From contig JAZQCI010000106.1 in the NCBI GenBank assembly GCA_045546175.1, positions 1-13,742 of the forward strand: 13,742 nt of DNA. Direction: 5' to 3'. Below the pieces are notes generated by a model. It was given only the letters and a program-made list of their open reading frames with translations. It was not told where the DNA came from and ran no database searches. Both the position numbers and the translations under genes were made by a program. Positions 1-6,971 of this stretch are shown here, piece by piece. This DNA is from CAG-791 sp045546175. GTDB taxonomy: Bacteria > Bacillota > Clostridia > Lachnospirales > Lachnospiraceae. Position 1 is the first letter of the stretch, and each line of letters starts with the position of its first letter.

Positions 1-140
1 CAATTCTCAAGGTTCGGTGTGGGTATCCACAAAAGTGTGGCATTACCCACCAGTTTTGATCAATGAAATCCGGCATAGCCGGATCTCGGTCTTACTTTGT
101 TCAGGTTTACGAACTCGTGGAGCGAGTTTCGCAATTACCT
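1..140. other. Hairpin-rich non-coding segment, possible mobile-element end
   Basis: No convincing gene is seen here. Three stem-loops follow one another. The first pairs GTGGGTA (19-25) with TACCCAC (44-50) and has an inner CCAC/GTGG stem. The second is a perfect 7-bp stem, ATCCGGC (68-74) with GCCGGAT (78-84), around a 3-base loop. The third is an ACTCG/CGAGT stem near 115-130. On the minus strand about 32 codons are open but have no start codon. A row of stable hairpins next to repeat debris would fit the structured end of an IS200/IS605-type element or another RNA-forming relic. No transposase or terminal duplication is visible, so the identity is open. Confidence 0.3.
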
Positions 141-159
141 ATTTTCTGTTTTATCATAA

Positions 160-190
160 TGTGTCCCCGTGACACACACCCGTGACACAC
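160..190. repeat. Repeat cluster 1: truncated copies of the 29-bp palindrome
   Basis: Two partial right halves of the window-wide repeat lie in tandem: GTCCCCGTGACACA and CCCGTGACACA. The left half of each copy is missing. The cluster ends at 190, three bases beyond the 3' end of the lipoprotein gene, whose stop codon occupies 194-196. Read with that gene, the fragments are in the same orientation as the copies that follow the other genes here. Confidence 0.75.
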
Positions 191-193
191 AAT

Positions 194-1012
194 TCAATCT
201 TTTGCCGGCGTTGCAATGATATACGGCTGCTGGTAGGGATCTCTGCCTCCCGATCCGGATCCTTCCCTCCACATTTTGCAGAAGCGAGCTAACGGGACGA
301 CGAAATAACCGTCCTGATAATGGTCAGTCGTATCATACGGATCCGCCATGATCAGCACATCATCATGCGGATCACCCGTACCACAGCTGTCCAGGCCAAT
401 GATCACCTGCCAATGTCCGCCCCAGTCTACCCAGTCCACCATGATCGGCGTATTGCTGTCCAGCTTCGTGATAATGAATTCTTCACACTCATTGATCGAC
501 TGAAATTGACGTTCTGTATCAGCGTGGCAGACTACTTCCCAATTTAATGATTTGAAGAAAGCTTCAAGGTTTTCCGCACTCGTTCCTTCAGTCGAATCGG
601 TTCCGGCAAGACGGCAAATATCCATTTCGTTATAATCATGAACACCGAAATGTTCAAGAACCATAAGTGCCGAGGCGCATGCACAGGAATACTCCGTCGT
701 CTGCTGGTATGTCTTGAAATTTGACAGAATATGAAGGCCGTCACCGCTTACCATGTTGTAATAATCATTGATCACATAGTACTTGCTGTCCGTGTGATCC
801 AGCGTGTGGTTGAATGCATCAGCACCGAGCTCATCGTCAAGTGTGTCCATAGCAGAATCATACTCAATTGTATGGAGCGCGGGAGGGTTTTCTGGCTCTT
901 TTGCTTCTTTGGCTCCCGCGGATCCGCATGCGGATAATAGAGACATGGCAGTTACAAAAATAATCAATGATTTTGTTTTCTGTAATCTCAATTTCTTTAA
1001 AAACCTCAGCAT
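194..1012 (-). CDS. C39-like cysteine peptidase lipoprotein
   Basis: This is a predicted lipid-anchored, extracytoplasmic peptidase-fold protein of 272 residues. Residues 1-28 form a signal peptide with a basic start and hydrophobic core, and a lipobox L-S-A-C places the lipidated Cys at 29. An acidic linker follows, then a C39-type domain from about 95. It shows Gln104, the nucleophile-like Cys110 in the YSCACA motif, His200 in GGHW and Asp224 in ADPYD, which match the family's oxyanion Gln and Cys-His-Asp triad. An upstream ATG at 1033 is possible, but the ATG at 1012 is preceded by AAAGGA at good spacing, so it is preferred. No ABC exporter adjoins it, so a role in bacteriocin leader removal is unlikely. 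The C39_2 group is common among secreted proteins of unknown substrate. The family call is firm; the substrate is unknown. Confidence 0.8.
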   Translation of the reverse strand: MLRFLKKLRLQKTKSLIIFVTAMSLLSACGSAGAKEAKEPENPPALHTIEYDSAMDTLDDELGADAFNHTLDHTDSKYYVINDYYNMVSGDGLHILSNFKTYQQTTEYSCACASALMVLEHFGVHDYNEMDICRLAGTDSTEGTSAENLEAFFKSLNWEVVCHADTERQFQSINECEEFIITKLDSNTPIMVDWVDWGGHWQVIIGLDSCGTGDPHDDVLIMADPYDTTDHYQDGYFVVPLARFCKMWREGSGSGGRDPYQQPYIIATPAKD

Positions 1013-1053
1013 TTCCGGTTCCTTTCTTTTCATCAGGGATTTCTGGCATTTTA

Positions 1054-1084
1054 ATTATACTCATACGCCATACTTTTGTGCAAA
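1054..1084 (-). promoter_or_regulatory. Putative sigma-A promoter of the C39 lipoprotein gene
   Basis: On the minus strand a perfect TATAAT lies at 1059-1054. A weak -35 candidate, TTTGCA or TTGCAC, lies 18-19 bases upstream. The predicted transcript starts about 35 bases before the chosen start codon. The promoter sits just inside the edge of repeat cluster 2, so the gene probably has its own transcription start. Confidence 0.5.
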
Positions 1085-1090
1085 GACGAA

Positions 1091-1237
1091 TGTGTCAGGG
1101 GGACGTATCTACTGACACACTCCACAAAAAATGTGTCACAGGGACGTATCCGCTGACACACTCTTGCAGAGTGTGTCAGTAGATACGTCCCCCTGACACA
1201 GCACCGAGTGTGTCGGCGGATACGTCCCCGTGACACA
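1091..1237. repeat. Repeat cluster 2: four 29-bp palindromic copies (F F R R)
   Basis: There are four full 29-bp copies: forward at 1091-1119 and 1132-1160, reverse at 1172-1200 and 1209-1237. Each begins TGTGTC and ends TGACACA around a GGGACGTATCC-like core; some ends and cores carry substitutions. The middle pair is joined by the 11-base loop CTCTTGCAGAG and makes a 69-bp inverted unit that can fold into a long hairpin. The outer reverse copy ends at 1237, directly beside the stop codon (1238-1240) of the PAS-like gene. This is BIME/REPIN-like organisation. Confidence 0.9.
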
Positions 1238-1558
1238 TCAGTTCGAGTCATCGGACAGAGTGAGGGAAAAGTGTACAACTACGTCATCACAACCTTTCAC
1301 CGACAGCCACCCTCTAATAAGGTGTTCATTTGGGCAGTCAAACTGTCCCTCACCGATTTTAAGCGCTTTTGCCAGCAGACAGCCTCTATGTGATTCGGGT
1401 TTCCCCACTCTTACGCAAATAGCTTCCGGAATAAATCCCCTGTTTACGGCAATGTCATTTGCAGCAAGGATTTCATGATTACTGGTGATCAGCCTTGCCA
1501 TCCCAAGGAAGGCATCCCACATTTCATGAAAGGATTTTACAAGATTGTCCTTCTCCAT
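1238..1558 (-). CDS. Small stand-alone PAS-like protein
   Basis: This 106-residue soluble protein has no membrane segment or output domain. Residues 18-40 (RLITSNHEILAAND) look like the first strands of a PAS fold, and the end, HLIRGWLSVKG then VVVHFSL, resembles the closing strands. Cysteines fall at 49, 60, 75 and 90, with histidines nearby, so metal, haem or thiol-based sensing is conceivable but unproven. The start is supported by GAGGT seven bases before ATG. It lies 15 bases downstream of the DMT permease gene and is probably co-transcribed with it. Its stop codon touches a repeat copy, so I cannot exclude that the repeat trimmed the original C-terminus. The fold call is by pattern only. 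Confidence 0.55.
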   Translation of the reverse strand: MEKDNLVKSFHEMWDAFLGMARLITSNHEILAANDIAVNRGFIPEAICVRVGKPESHRGCLLAKALKIGEGQFDCPNEHLIRGWLSVKGCDDVVVHFSLTLSDDSN

Positions 1559-1573
1559 TGTTTTACCTCTTCC

Positions 1574-2509
1574 TTAATGTTTTTTATTGTCTGCCAGTGT
1601 GAGAAACAGCACTGACAGTAGAATTAAAACAATTCCTATCGCTGATTTGACAGTTATTGTTTCTTGAAAAACAAACGCTCCGATAAGCACTCCTGTGACC
1701 GGCTCGACGGTACTGAGCATGGAAGATTTTACTCCTCCACATTTCATAATCCCGATTTGGAAAAGTGATGCTGCAATAACCATAGCAATCAAACCCAGGC
1801 TGGTATACGAGATCCATACCTGCCATGGAAGATCCAAAAGGAGCTGGTTCTGAGGAAACGAAAACAGCAGGATCTCAGCCGCAGAAAACAATGACAACCA
1901 GAATATGATCACCATAACCGGCAATTCTTTCAGACCACTCCGATCAATACCAGATATATAGACAGCATACACGACACCTGATCCTGCAGCGAGAAGCATC
2001 CCTCTGCTGTCCATGTTTCCTTCAGAATTGCAAAGGCACATTATTCCAGCAGCACACATAAGAAGACAGAGCATGCCAGTCCTGCTGAATTTCATCCTGA
2101 AGACAAAAACAGAGATCAGCATGACGATGATTGGGTATGTAAAATGCAGTGTGGTGGCAAGCCCGGAATCAATATACCAGTATGACCCATATAGCATACA
2201 TGGCATTGCAGCAAAGAAGACAGATAGAACTGCGATCTTCGCTAATTGCCTGGCGGTGATTTTATAAACCGTACCATAACGGATCAGGATAACAACCCCT
2301 GAAGCCACCGCTCCGGTAAAGAAACGCCCAAAGGCAACCGTATATGCATTGCTCCCCAGTGTATACGCTGTTTTTGCCATCAAGGGCATTGTTCCGAACA
2401 GGATACCGGATATGAGCGCACAGATCACTCCTTCTGCTTCGGGGGACAGGCCAATCTTACTTTTTCCTTGCTTTTCCTGTGGCTTCTCGTATTTCAAGTC
2501 TGAGGACAT
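1574..2509 (-). CDS. EamA/DMT-family permease
   Basis: This is an inner-membrane transporter of the drug/metabolite superfamily, 311 residues long, with about ten hydrophobic segments arranged as two EamA halves. A 25-30 residue polar N-terminus leads into a first helix with GVICALISGILFG. The second half has the typical segment around STVEPVTGVLIGAFVFQE. Members export amino acids, metabolites or drugs, and the substrate cannot be read from sequence. Its start overlaps the end of the NimA-like gene by 53 bases. The best Shine-Dalgarno (AAGGAG) is about 15 bases upstream, rather far, so a slightly different start is possible. The overlap implies translational coupling within one transcript. 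Confidence 0.88.
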   Translation of the reverse strand: MSSDLKYEKPQEKQGKSKIGLSPEAEGVICALISGILFGTMPLMAKTAYTLGSNAYTVAFGRFFTGAVASGVVILIRYGTVYKITARQLAKIAVLSVFFAAMPCMLYGSYWYIDSGLATTLHFTYPIIVMLISVFVFRMKFSRTGMLCLLMCAAGIMCLCNSEGNMDSRGMLLAAGSGVVYAVYISGIDRSGLKELPVMVIIFWLSLFSAAEILLFSFPQNQLLLDLPWQVWISYTSLGLIAMVIAASLFQIGIMKCGGVKSSMLSTVEPVTGVLIGAFVFQETITVKSAIGIVLILLSVLFLTLADNKKH

Positions 2510-2936
2510 AAATCTTATGTATTGCTCCTTCTATGTATTTCAATCCCTTTTCCACATGTTCAGGCGAGTATTTTCGAAGAATTGCTTCGATCCCTTTCTG
2601 CTTCTCAGGACCTTCTTCTATGATTGCAACATTCCCGAAAACATTGGCAGACCAATATTTCGTTGCGTATTTTTCTGGCATGAGTTCTGTCTGGCTCACA
2701 ACCGTAAAACAGACCTCCGGATGAAGCAGTAGATTGTCGATCTTCTGGCCGCCATCTGCAGAACAGTGCATGTAAATAACCCAGTTTTCTTCATCCAGGG
2801 CATAGCTCAGTGGAATACCATAGGGCTTATCATCATTGGTGACGGTTGCCAGTATTCCATACTCTCCATTTTTCAGGATTTCCTTAATCTCCTCAGGTTC
2901 AAGTTTCCGATCCTGTCTTCTCATTTCCCGCATCAT
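2457..2936 (-). CDS. NimA-like pyridoxamine 5'-phosphate oxidase-family flavoprotein
   Basis: This is a predicted FMN-binding split-barrel protein of 159 residues. Features typical of the NimA-like branch are MRRQDR near the start, YGILATV (26-32), KPYGIPLSY (37-45), and the H-C-S-A-x-G-G-Q-K-I-D segment at 57-67 that contributes flavin contacts. FGNVAIIEE (100-108) forms a later strand. Such proteins reduce or bind flavin-linked substrates. A link to nitroimidazole reduction is known for some members but cannot be assumed here. GGAGG five bases before the first of two adjacent ATG codons fixes the start. It is the first gene of a three-gene unit with the DMT permease and PAS-like protein. 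Only 37 bases separate it from repeat cluster 3, and no clear promoter is visible there. Confidence 0.87.
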   Translation of the reverse strand: MMREMRRQDRKLEPEEIKEILKNGEYGILATVTNDDKPYGIPLSYALDEENWVIYMHCSADGGQKIDNLLLHPEVCFTVVSQTELMPEKYATKYWSANVFGNVAIIEEGPEKQKGIEAILRKYSPEHVEKGLKYIEGAIHKIYVLRLEIREATGKARKK

Positions 2937-2973
2937 TCAATCCTCCGCGAATAAAAGCTGTGCCAAATGTTGC

Positions 2974-3084
2974 TGTGCCACAGGGACGTATCCGCTGACA
3001 CACTCTTGCAGAGTGTGTCAGTAGATACGTCCCCGTGACACAGACCCAGACAGAGTGTGTCAGCGGATACGTCCCCGTGACACA
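2974..3084. repeat. Repeat cluster 3: three 29-bp palindromic copies (F R R)
   Basis: The copies lie at 2974-3002 (forward, with TGTGCCA in place of TGTGTCA), 3014-3042 (reverse) and 3056-3084 (reverse). The first two are separated by the same 11 bases, CTCTTGCAGAG, as in cluster 2, recreating the 69-bp inverted unit. The last copy ends eight bases from the stop codon of the CoA-transferase gene. The cluster therefore fills the gap between the end of the catabolic operon and the next unit. It could act as a transcript-end hairpin, but it lacks the T-run of a classical terminator. Confidence 0.9.
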
Positions 3085-3092
3085 TCCCGGCT

Positions 3093-4571
3093 TTACCACC
3101 ACGCCGCCTCACTGCTCCCCAACTGCGGCGTCGTTCCGTTCCACCTGGGATTCGTTTCCGACATCCGGATGACCGGTCCGAGTGTCTTGAGGTCTCCATA
3201 TATTGTCCCGTCGTCGCACACCGCCAAGGATTCAAATGCCTGCGGATCCAGCTTTCCGGGTGCGTTCTTAAATTCTTTCACAAGCCCTTCGCGCTGCAGC
3301 AGCATAGCTGACTGGCAAAGTGAGACACGAACCACATAGGAGCCGCCCTCCAGGGCGCGGCGTCTGAGTGCGACCATGGCACCAAAGGCACCCATAAATC
3401 CGGTCAGGAAGTCGCATGCGTAGACAGGCGTCAGCTTAGGCTGCCCTGCCTTTTCCAGTTCGCCCTCTGTAATGGCAATTCCGGTCACAGCCTGCGCGAC
3501 CTGGTCCCAACCGGCGCGGTCGGAATACACTCCGCCGGGGCCAAAACAGTCCACACTCACATAAATGAGCCCCTTCTTGTCTTTGAGCAGATCTTCCGGG
3601 CCGAACCCATGCTTCTCCATGGAACCGGGGCGATACCCTTCAAGGAATATATCGGCATCCTTCACAAGCTCGTGAAGCTTCCGACTGTCCTCCGGCACTG
3701 TATAATCCAGGAAGCAGCTGCGCTTTCCGTGACTGACGTCGCGAACGAAATTGGGGACCTGGGGAAGGTGCGGCGCTGTGACCATCAGCACATCCGCCCC
3801 ATGCTCCGCCAGAGAAATGCCGCAAGTCGGGCCTGCCAAAATCCTGCATAACTCCAATACTTTGACGCCGGAAAGAGGCTGGGCGTCGCCGTCTGACTCG
3901 GAGATTGCAGGCAGAGGAACAGGCTCTGAGTCCCCGATTTTCTCAATCGTGACGACCGGAATGGATGCGAGGTGCTTTCCGTGCGGATGCTGCAGCCATT
4001 CTTCCTGCGTGAATACGATTCCGCCCGTAGCGCCGGCCTCATTGATCGCACGATCGAGATCCTCACTGTTCCACTTAGAGACAGCCTCCGCGACTGCCTC
4101 CGGCGTGCCCTCACAGGGGACGCCGTCATGTCCGAGCACATCCAGAACCTTTTTCTCCAGATGAGGGAGATTAAAATGGGGAAGGAACCATCTTCCGTCC
4201 GCGCACTTCCAGGGCTGTGTGATAGATACCATATGCTGCAGGGCCTCGGAGGCCTGAACTCCCTCGTAGATCCCTGCATCGTTTTTGCGCTGCGTCTGCG
4301 CAGTGCCGCCCAGACAGGTAGCGGCGGCAGTTTCCACGGAAAGAGCTATTTTTTGCCTGCGCCCGGTCCTGAGCTCCCACAGGTCGTTGGCTGCCACGGC
4401 TCTCGCCGCCAGCACGCCTGCTGCCGTCTCCCCGAATTTGAAAGGAGAAGGGAAGAAAGGATCCTGCCCGCTAATTGTTACCTCTTTGGTGAAATCCACC
4501 TCTGGGGTCAAATTCACCTTCCCGCGAATCTCCATCAGTTCACGAAATGCGTTGTTGCTGTTTATATTCAC
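3093..4571 (-). CDS. CaiB/BaiF family III CoA-transferase with an extra N-terminal half
   Basis: This predicted cytoplasmic enzyme moves CoA between carboxylic acids. It has 492 residues, longer than the usual 380-430. The canonical family III fold begins near 233 with LSGVKVLELCRILAGPTCG, followed by SHGKRSCFLDY (280-290) and EGYRPGSMEKHGFG (311-324). Asp387 in YACDFLTG is the best candidate for the catalytic aspartate. Residues 50-90 (LWELRTGRRQKIALS region) resemble the family's second-half motif, so the N-terminal 230 residues look like an additional CaiB-like segment. The start is GTG at 4571, with AAAGGAGG five bases upstream. It is the last gene of the LysR-linked operon, behind the GPH transporter. 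The acid it activates is unknown; carnitine- and bile-acid-like substrates are only family precedents. Confidence 0.85.
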   Translation of the reverse strand: MNINSNNAFRELMEIRGKVNLTPEVDFTKEVTISGQDPFFPSPFKFGETAAGVLAARAVAANDLWELRTGRRQKIALSVETAAATCLGGTAQTQRKNDAGIYEGVQASEALQHMVSITQPWKCADGRWFLPHFNLPHLEKKVLDVLGHDGVPCEGTPEAVAEAVSKWNSEDLDRAINEAGATGGIVFTQEEWLQHPHGKHLASIPVVTIEKIGDSEPVPLPAISESDGDAQPLSGVKVLELCRILAGPTCGISLAEHGADVLMVTAPHLPQVPNFVRDVSHGKRSCFLDYTVPEDSRKLHELVKDADIFLEGYRPGSMEKHGFGPEDLLKDKKGLIYVSVDCFGPGGVYSDRAGWDQVAQAVTGIAITEGELEKAGQPKLTPVYACDFLTGFMGAFGAMVALRRRALEGGSYVVRVSLCQSAMLLQREGLVKEFKNAPGKLDPQAFESLAVCDDGTIYGDLKTLGPVIRMSETNPRWNGTTPQLGSSEAAWW

Positions 4572-4583
4572 TTAGGCCTCCTT

Positions 4584-4593
4584 TGTGTACACA
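4584..4593. promoter_or_regulatory. Short perfect palindrome before the CoA-transferase ribosome site
   Basis: TGTGTACACA is a 10-bp perfect palindrome just upstream of the AAAGGAGG site of the CoA-transferase gene. It could be a protein-binding half of an operator or a small RNA stem limiting ribosome access. No other copy is visible in the window, so chance is possible. Confidence 0.25.
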
Positions 4594-4617
4594 TAACAGT
4601 TGTTTCTTTAAAAGTTT

Positions 4618-4653
4618 ATCCCCTGCAAGTCATATCGCAGGCTTACAGGGGAT
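4618..4653 (-). terminator. Intercistronic stem-loop after the GPH transporter gene
   Basis: ATCCCCTG (4618-4625) pairs perfectly with CAGGGGAT (4646-4653). The stem extends inward through AAG/CTT after one mismatch. It begins 15 bases after the transporter stop codon. In the minus direction it is followed by TAAACTTTT, a weak T-run, so it may be a leaky terminator or an mRNA-processing stem that lowers expression of the downstream CoA-transferase gene. Confidence 0.6.
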
Positions 4654-4668
4654 GAATCATTCTTCTGC

Positions 4669-6015
4669 TTATTTTGCAGCTGCTTTTGCTTCCAGATCTT
4701 TGTGAACTGTATCCATATACTTGTCGATATCAAAGAGCAGGCAGACAACCAGAAGTACGACACACAGGATGCCTCCGTAGTAGGAGAAGGCAAAGCGGAT
4801 TGCGGAAATCGCGCTTGCGGACTGCACCTCTGCTGTTCCAACATAGCCGCCGAATGCAAGGATCCAGCTGGCTGTAGCAGCGCCGAGGCCATTGCCAACC
4901 TTCTGTCCGAAGCTGACACAACTGTTGATCAGGCCCTCGGAGCGGATACCGAATTTCCACTCGCCAAAGTCAACGACTGCTGCCGCAAGAGCAAAACCGC
5001 AGGTGAAGATAGGACCGCAGCCAAGACCTTTGAGAATATAGCCGATCATGATCAGCGTATAGTTGGTTCCGGCGACGCCCATAAGGATAAAGCCTGCCAT
5101 AGCTACTACAGTTCCCAGGATCATTGTCTTCTGAACGCCGAAGCGGTCAGTCAGAGGTGTGACGAAGAAGTTGACAATAATGGCGGGAATGACGCCGGCA
5201 ACGGTCAAAGGAGCCATCAGGTTCGCGTTTTCAAGTACTACATTGCAGAAATAATAGGTGCTGCTGCCGTTTGCGATGTTCATGATCAGAAGAAGAACGA
5301 ATACAAGTGCCAGAAGCCAAAAATATTTGTTCTTGAGCATTGCCGGCAGGGCTTTTCCCAGATCTACCTTCTCGACATGTACTTCACCGGTTCCGGCGTC
5401 CTCACCAATGTGCTCTTTGGTTCCGATTGCAGAGATAATGATGGTAACGCCTGCAATGACGCCGAAGAACAGGGCTGTCAGTCTCCAGCTGGAAGCTGCT
5501 ACTATTCTGACGGTCAATACAGTGACAAGGATCGAGCCGAACTGGTTAGCGATCTGGTTCATGGAACTCATCACGGAGCGCTCATGGTTATCCAGGGTGA
5601 TACGGGACATCATCGATGTATGGGAAACCATCAACGCTGTGTACGCGATGCAGTTGAGGAAGATATAAGTCAGATACGCATACACCATCTGCGCAGTTCC
5701 AGTAAGGGACTCCGGTACTGCGAAAGTGATTGCCATGCCGATAGCACAGAGGAAACCGGACAGGAAGAGCCAGGGTCTTGCCTTACCCCATTTGGTCGAT
5801 GTTTTGTCAATGATGCTGCCCATGATGACATCAGTAACGCCGTCGAAGATTCTGACCAGCAGGAGCATCGTGCCCACAGCCGCCGCTGCAATACCGACGG
5901 AATCGGTGTAATAGGCAGACATGTAATAGCCAACCATACAGGTAATGATGTTGCCGCCGCCGGAACCGATGGCGTAACAGAGTTTTTCCTTCATGCTGAC
6001 TTTCTTTGAATTCAT
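4669..6015 (-). CDS. GPH-family (MelB-like) cation-coupled symporter
   Basis: This inner-membrane secondary transporter has 448 residues and about twelve hydrophobic segments. The N-terminal part shows the family signature F-D-G-V-T-D (57-62) with Asp58 and Asp62, the pair that binds the coupling cation in MelB. DKTSTKWGKARPW (70-82) in the first cytoplasmic loop follows. GPH members co-transport sugars, glucuronides and related compounds with H+ or Na+, and many clostridial relatives serve non-sugar substrates. AAGGAGG five bases before ATG fixes the start. It lies 69 bases after the metallo-hydrolase gene and before a CoA-transferase, so the cargo is probably a carboxylic acid or conjugate handled by these enzymes (inference). 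Confidence 0.9.
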   Translation of the reverse strand: MNSKKVSMKEKLCYAIGSGGGNIITCMVGYYMSAYYTDSVGIAAAAVGTMLLLVRIFDGVTDVIMGSIIDKTSTKWGKARPWLFLSGFLCAIGMAITFAVPESLTGTAQMVYAYLTYIFLNCIAYTALMVSHTSMMSRITLDNHERSVMSSMNQIANQFGSILVTVLTVRIVAASSWRLTALFFGVIAGVTIIISAIGTKEHIGEDAGTGEVHVEKVDLGKALPAMLKNKYFWLLALVFVLLLIMNIANGSSTYYFCNVVLENANLMAPLTVAGVIPAIIVNFFVTPLTDRFGVQKTMILGTVVAMAGFILMGVAGTNYTLIMIGYILKGLGCGPIFTCGFALAAAVVDFGEWKFGIRSEGLINSCVSFGQKVGNGLGAATASWILAFGGYVGTAEVQSASAISAIRFAFSYYGGILCVVLLVVCLLFDIDKYMDTVHKDLEAKAAAK

Positions 6016-6084
6016 ATTCCCCTCCTTGGATTATAATGTGTTATTGTGTAGTCCTCTGGACTTTGATCCTGTTCCATAATCTGT

Positions 6085-6951
6085 TTATCGTATTTTTTCT
6101 TCGCTGATCACGATTCCGGCGTAGCCGGGTTTCCCAGCTCCCATATCGTCCGGTGTAAAGCCTTCACGAATAAATCTTCTTGCATTGGCCTCCGGCGTCA
6201 GCGGTGCGCTGAAGGGATAAGCCTTACTGTAATCGAGCTGCTCTGCAGTCTCCATGTAGTCAAGCAGGACCTTTTTTTCGAGCGGCACCGGGAAATGCGA
6301 TATGATGAGTGAATCAAAATCCAGATCCCAGGCCTTCTTCAGCGTCTCTTTGTAAACGGACAACGTGCAGGCTTCTTTCATAAAGAGCCAGAAATCATCG
6401 TTCATCGCGTCTGCTGCATAGAAGATCCTTTCCTCTCTGAGCAAGAGACCAATGCTTCCCGGCGTGTGTCCGGGTACCTCGATGACTTCAAGTTTCATCC
6501 CGCCAAGATCAAATACAAATCCCTCGCGAACTTCCCGTAGATCTCCCACCGGTCTGTTCAGATATGTCTTCTGGTCAAAATTCTGTCCGATTGCATTCAC
6601 TGGTTCCCCCGTGAAGTAATCCAAAGCATTTCTCGCCATCTCGATTGCCAGTTTTTTGCGGTATTCACCGTGGTGCTCCCTGATGACTGGTATGTCTGCC
6701 GGGTGTATGTAGATCGGCTCATCAAACTGGTAGTTCCCGCAGGCATGATCGATATGGCCGTGGCTGTTGACCACATACAGAGGAAGATCCGTCAGTTCCC
6801 TGACGACAGACCGCAGATCCCTAAATCCGTAAGCGGTGTCCCACAGGAGTGCTCTTTCGCTGCCCACAAACAGGTCCGTAAAGACGCCCATTGGGTCATA
6901 GATCCTGTATCGTCCTTCTCCGATTTTCGTAACGCGGTAATAGTTCTCCAT
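6085..6951 (-). CDS. Metallo-beta-lactamase-fold hydrolase
   Basis: This is a predicted cytoplasmic dinuclear-metal hydrolase of 288 residues with no signal peptide. The metal ligands are easy to see: HGHIDH at 64-69 (His64, His66, Asp68, His69), His162 in VPGHTPGS, Asp181 in AADAMND and His219 in ISHFP. An ORF extending upstream to 7038 exists, but it overlaps the esterase gene with low-complexity residues. The ATG at 6951 has AAGGAG seven bases before it and is chosen. It starts 20 bases after the esterase stop codon, a tight operon junction. Family members cleave thioesters, lactones and phosphoesters. Beside an esterase and a CoA-transferase, a lactone or thioester substrate is plausible but unproven. 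Confidence 0.88.
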   Translation of the reverse strand: MENYYRVTKIGEGRYRIYDPMGVFTDLFVGSERALLWDTAYGFRDLRSVVRELTDLPLYVVNSHGHIDHACGNYQFDEPIYIHPADIPVIREHHGEYRKKLAIEMARNALDYFTGEPVNAIGQNFDQKTYLNRPVGDLREVREGFVFDLGGMKLEVIEVPGHTPGSIGLLLREERIFYAADAMNDDFWLFMKEACTLSVYKETLKKAWDLDFDSLIISHFPVPLEKKVLLDYMETAEQLDYSKAYPFSAPLTPEANARRFIREGFTPDDMGAGKPGYAGIVISEEKIR

Positions 6952-6971
6952 GGCAATTCTCCTTCCTCTAG

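Noticed and set aside
1091..3084. CRISPR-like array from the 29-bp repeats
   Set aside because: Copies alternate in orientation, spacings are 8-40 bases and partly conserved, spacers are palindromic rather than unique, and no cas genes are present.
2836..3235. Short ORFs across the repeats with recurring peptide strings such as GTYPLTHS or RIRPRDT
   Set aside because: The peptides are translations of the 29-bp palindromes in different frames; they lack ribosome sites and overlap real genes.
3972..4655. 227-codon plus-strand ORF in the CoA-transferase region
   Set aside because: Antisense shadow of a well-supported enzyme, with no motif and no ribosome site.
4702..6009. Long 435-codon plus-strand ORF opposite the GPH transporter
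   Set aside because: It mirrors the transporter codon by codon, has no ribosome site and no recognisable domain; the transporter is clearly the gene.
6033..6038. TATAAT before the GPH transporter as a promoter
   Set aside because: It is so close to the ribosome site that the transcript would begin within it, and there is no -35 box.
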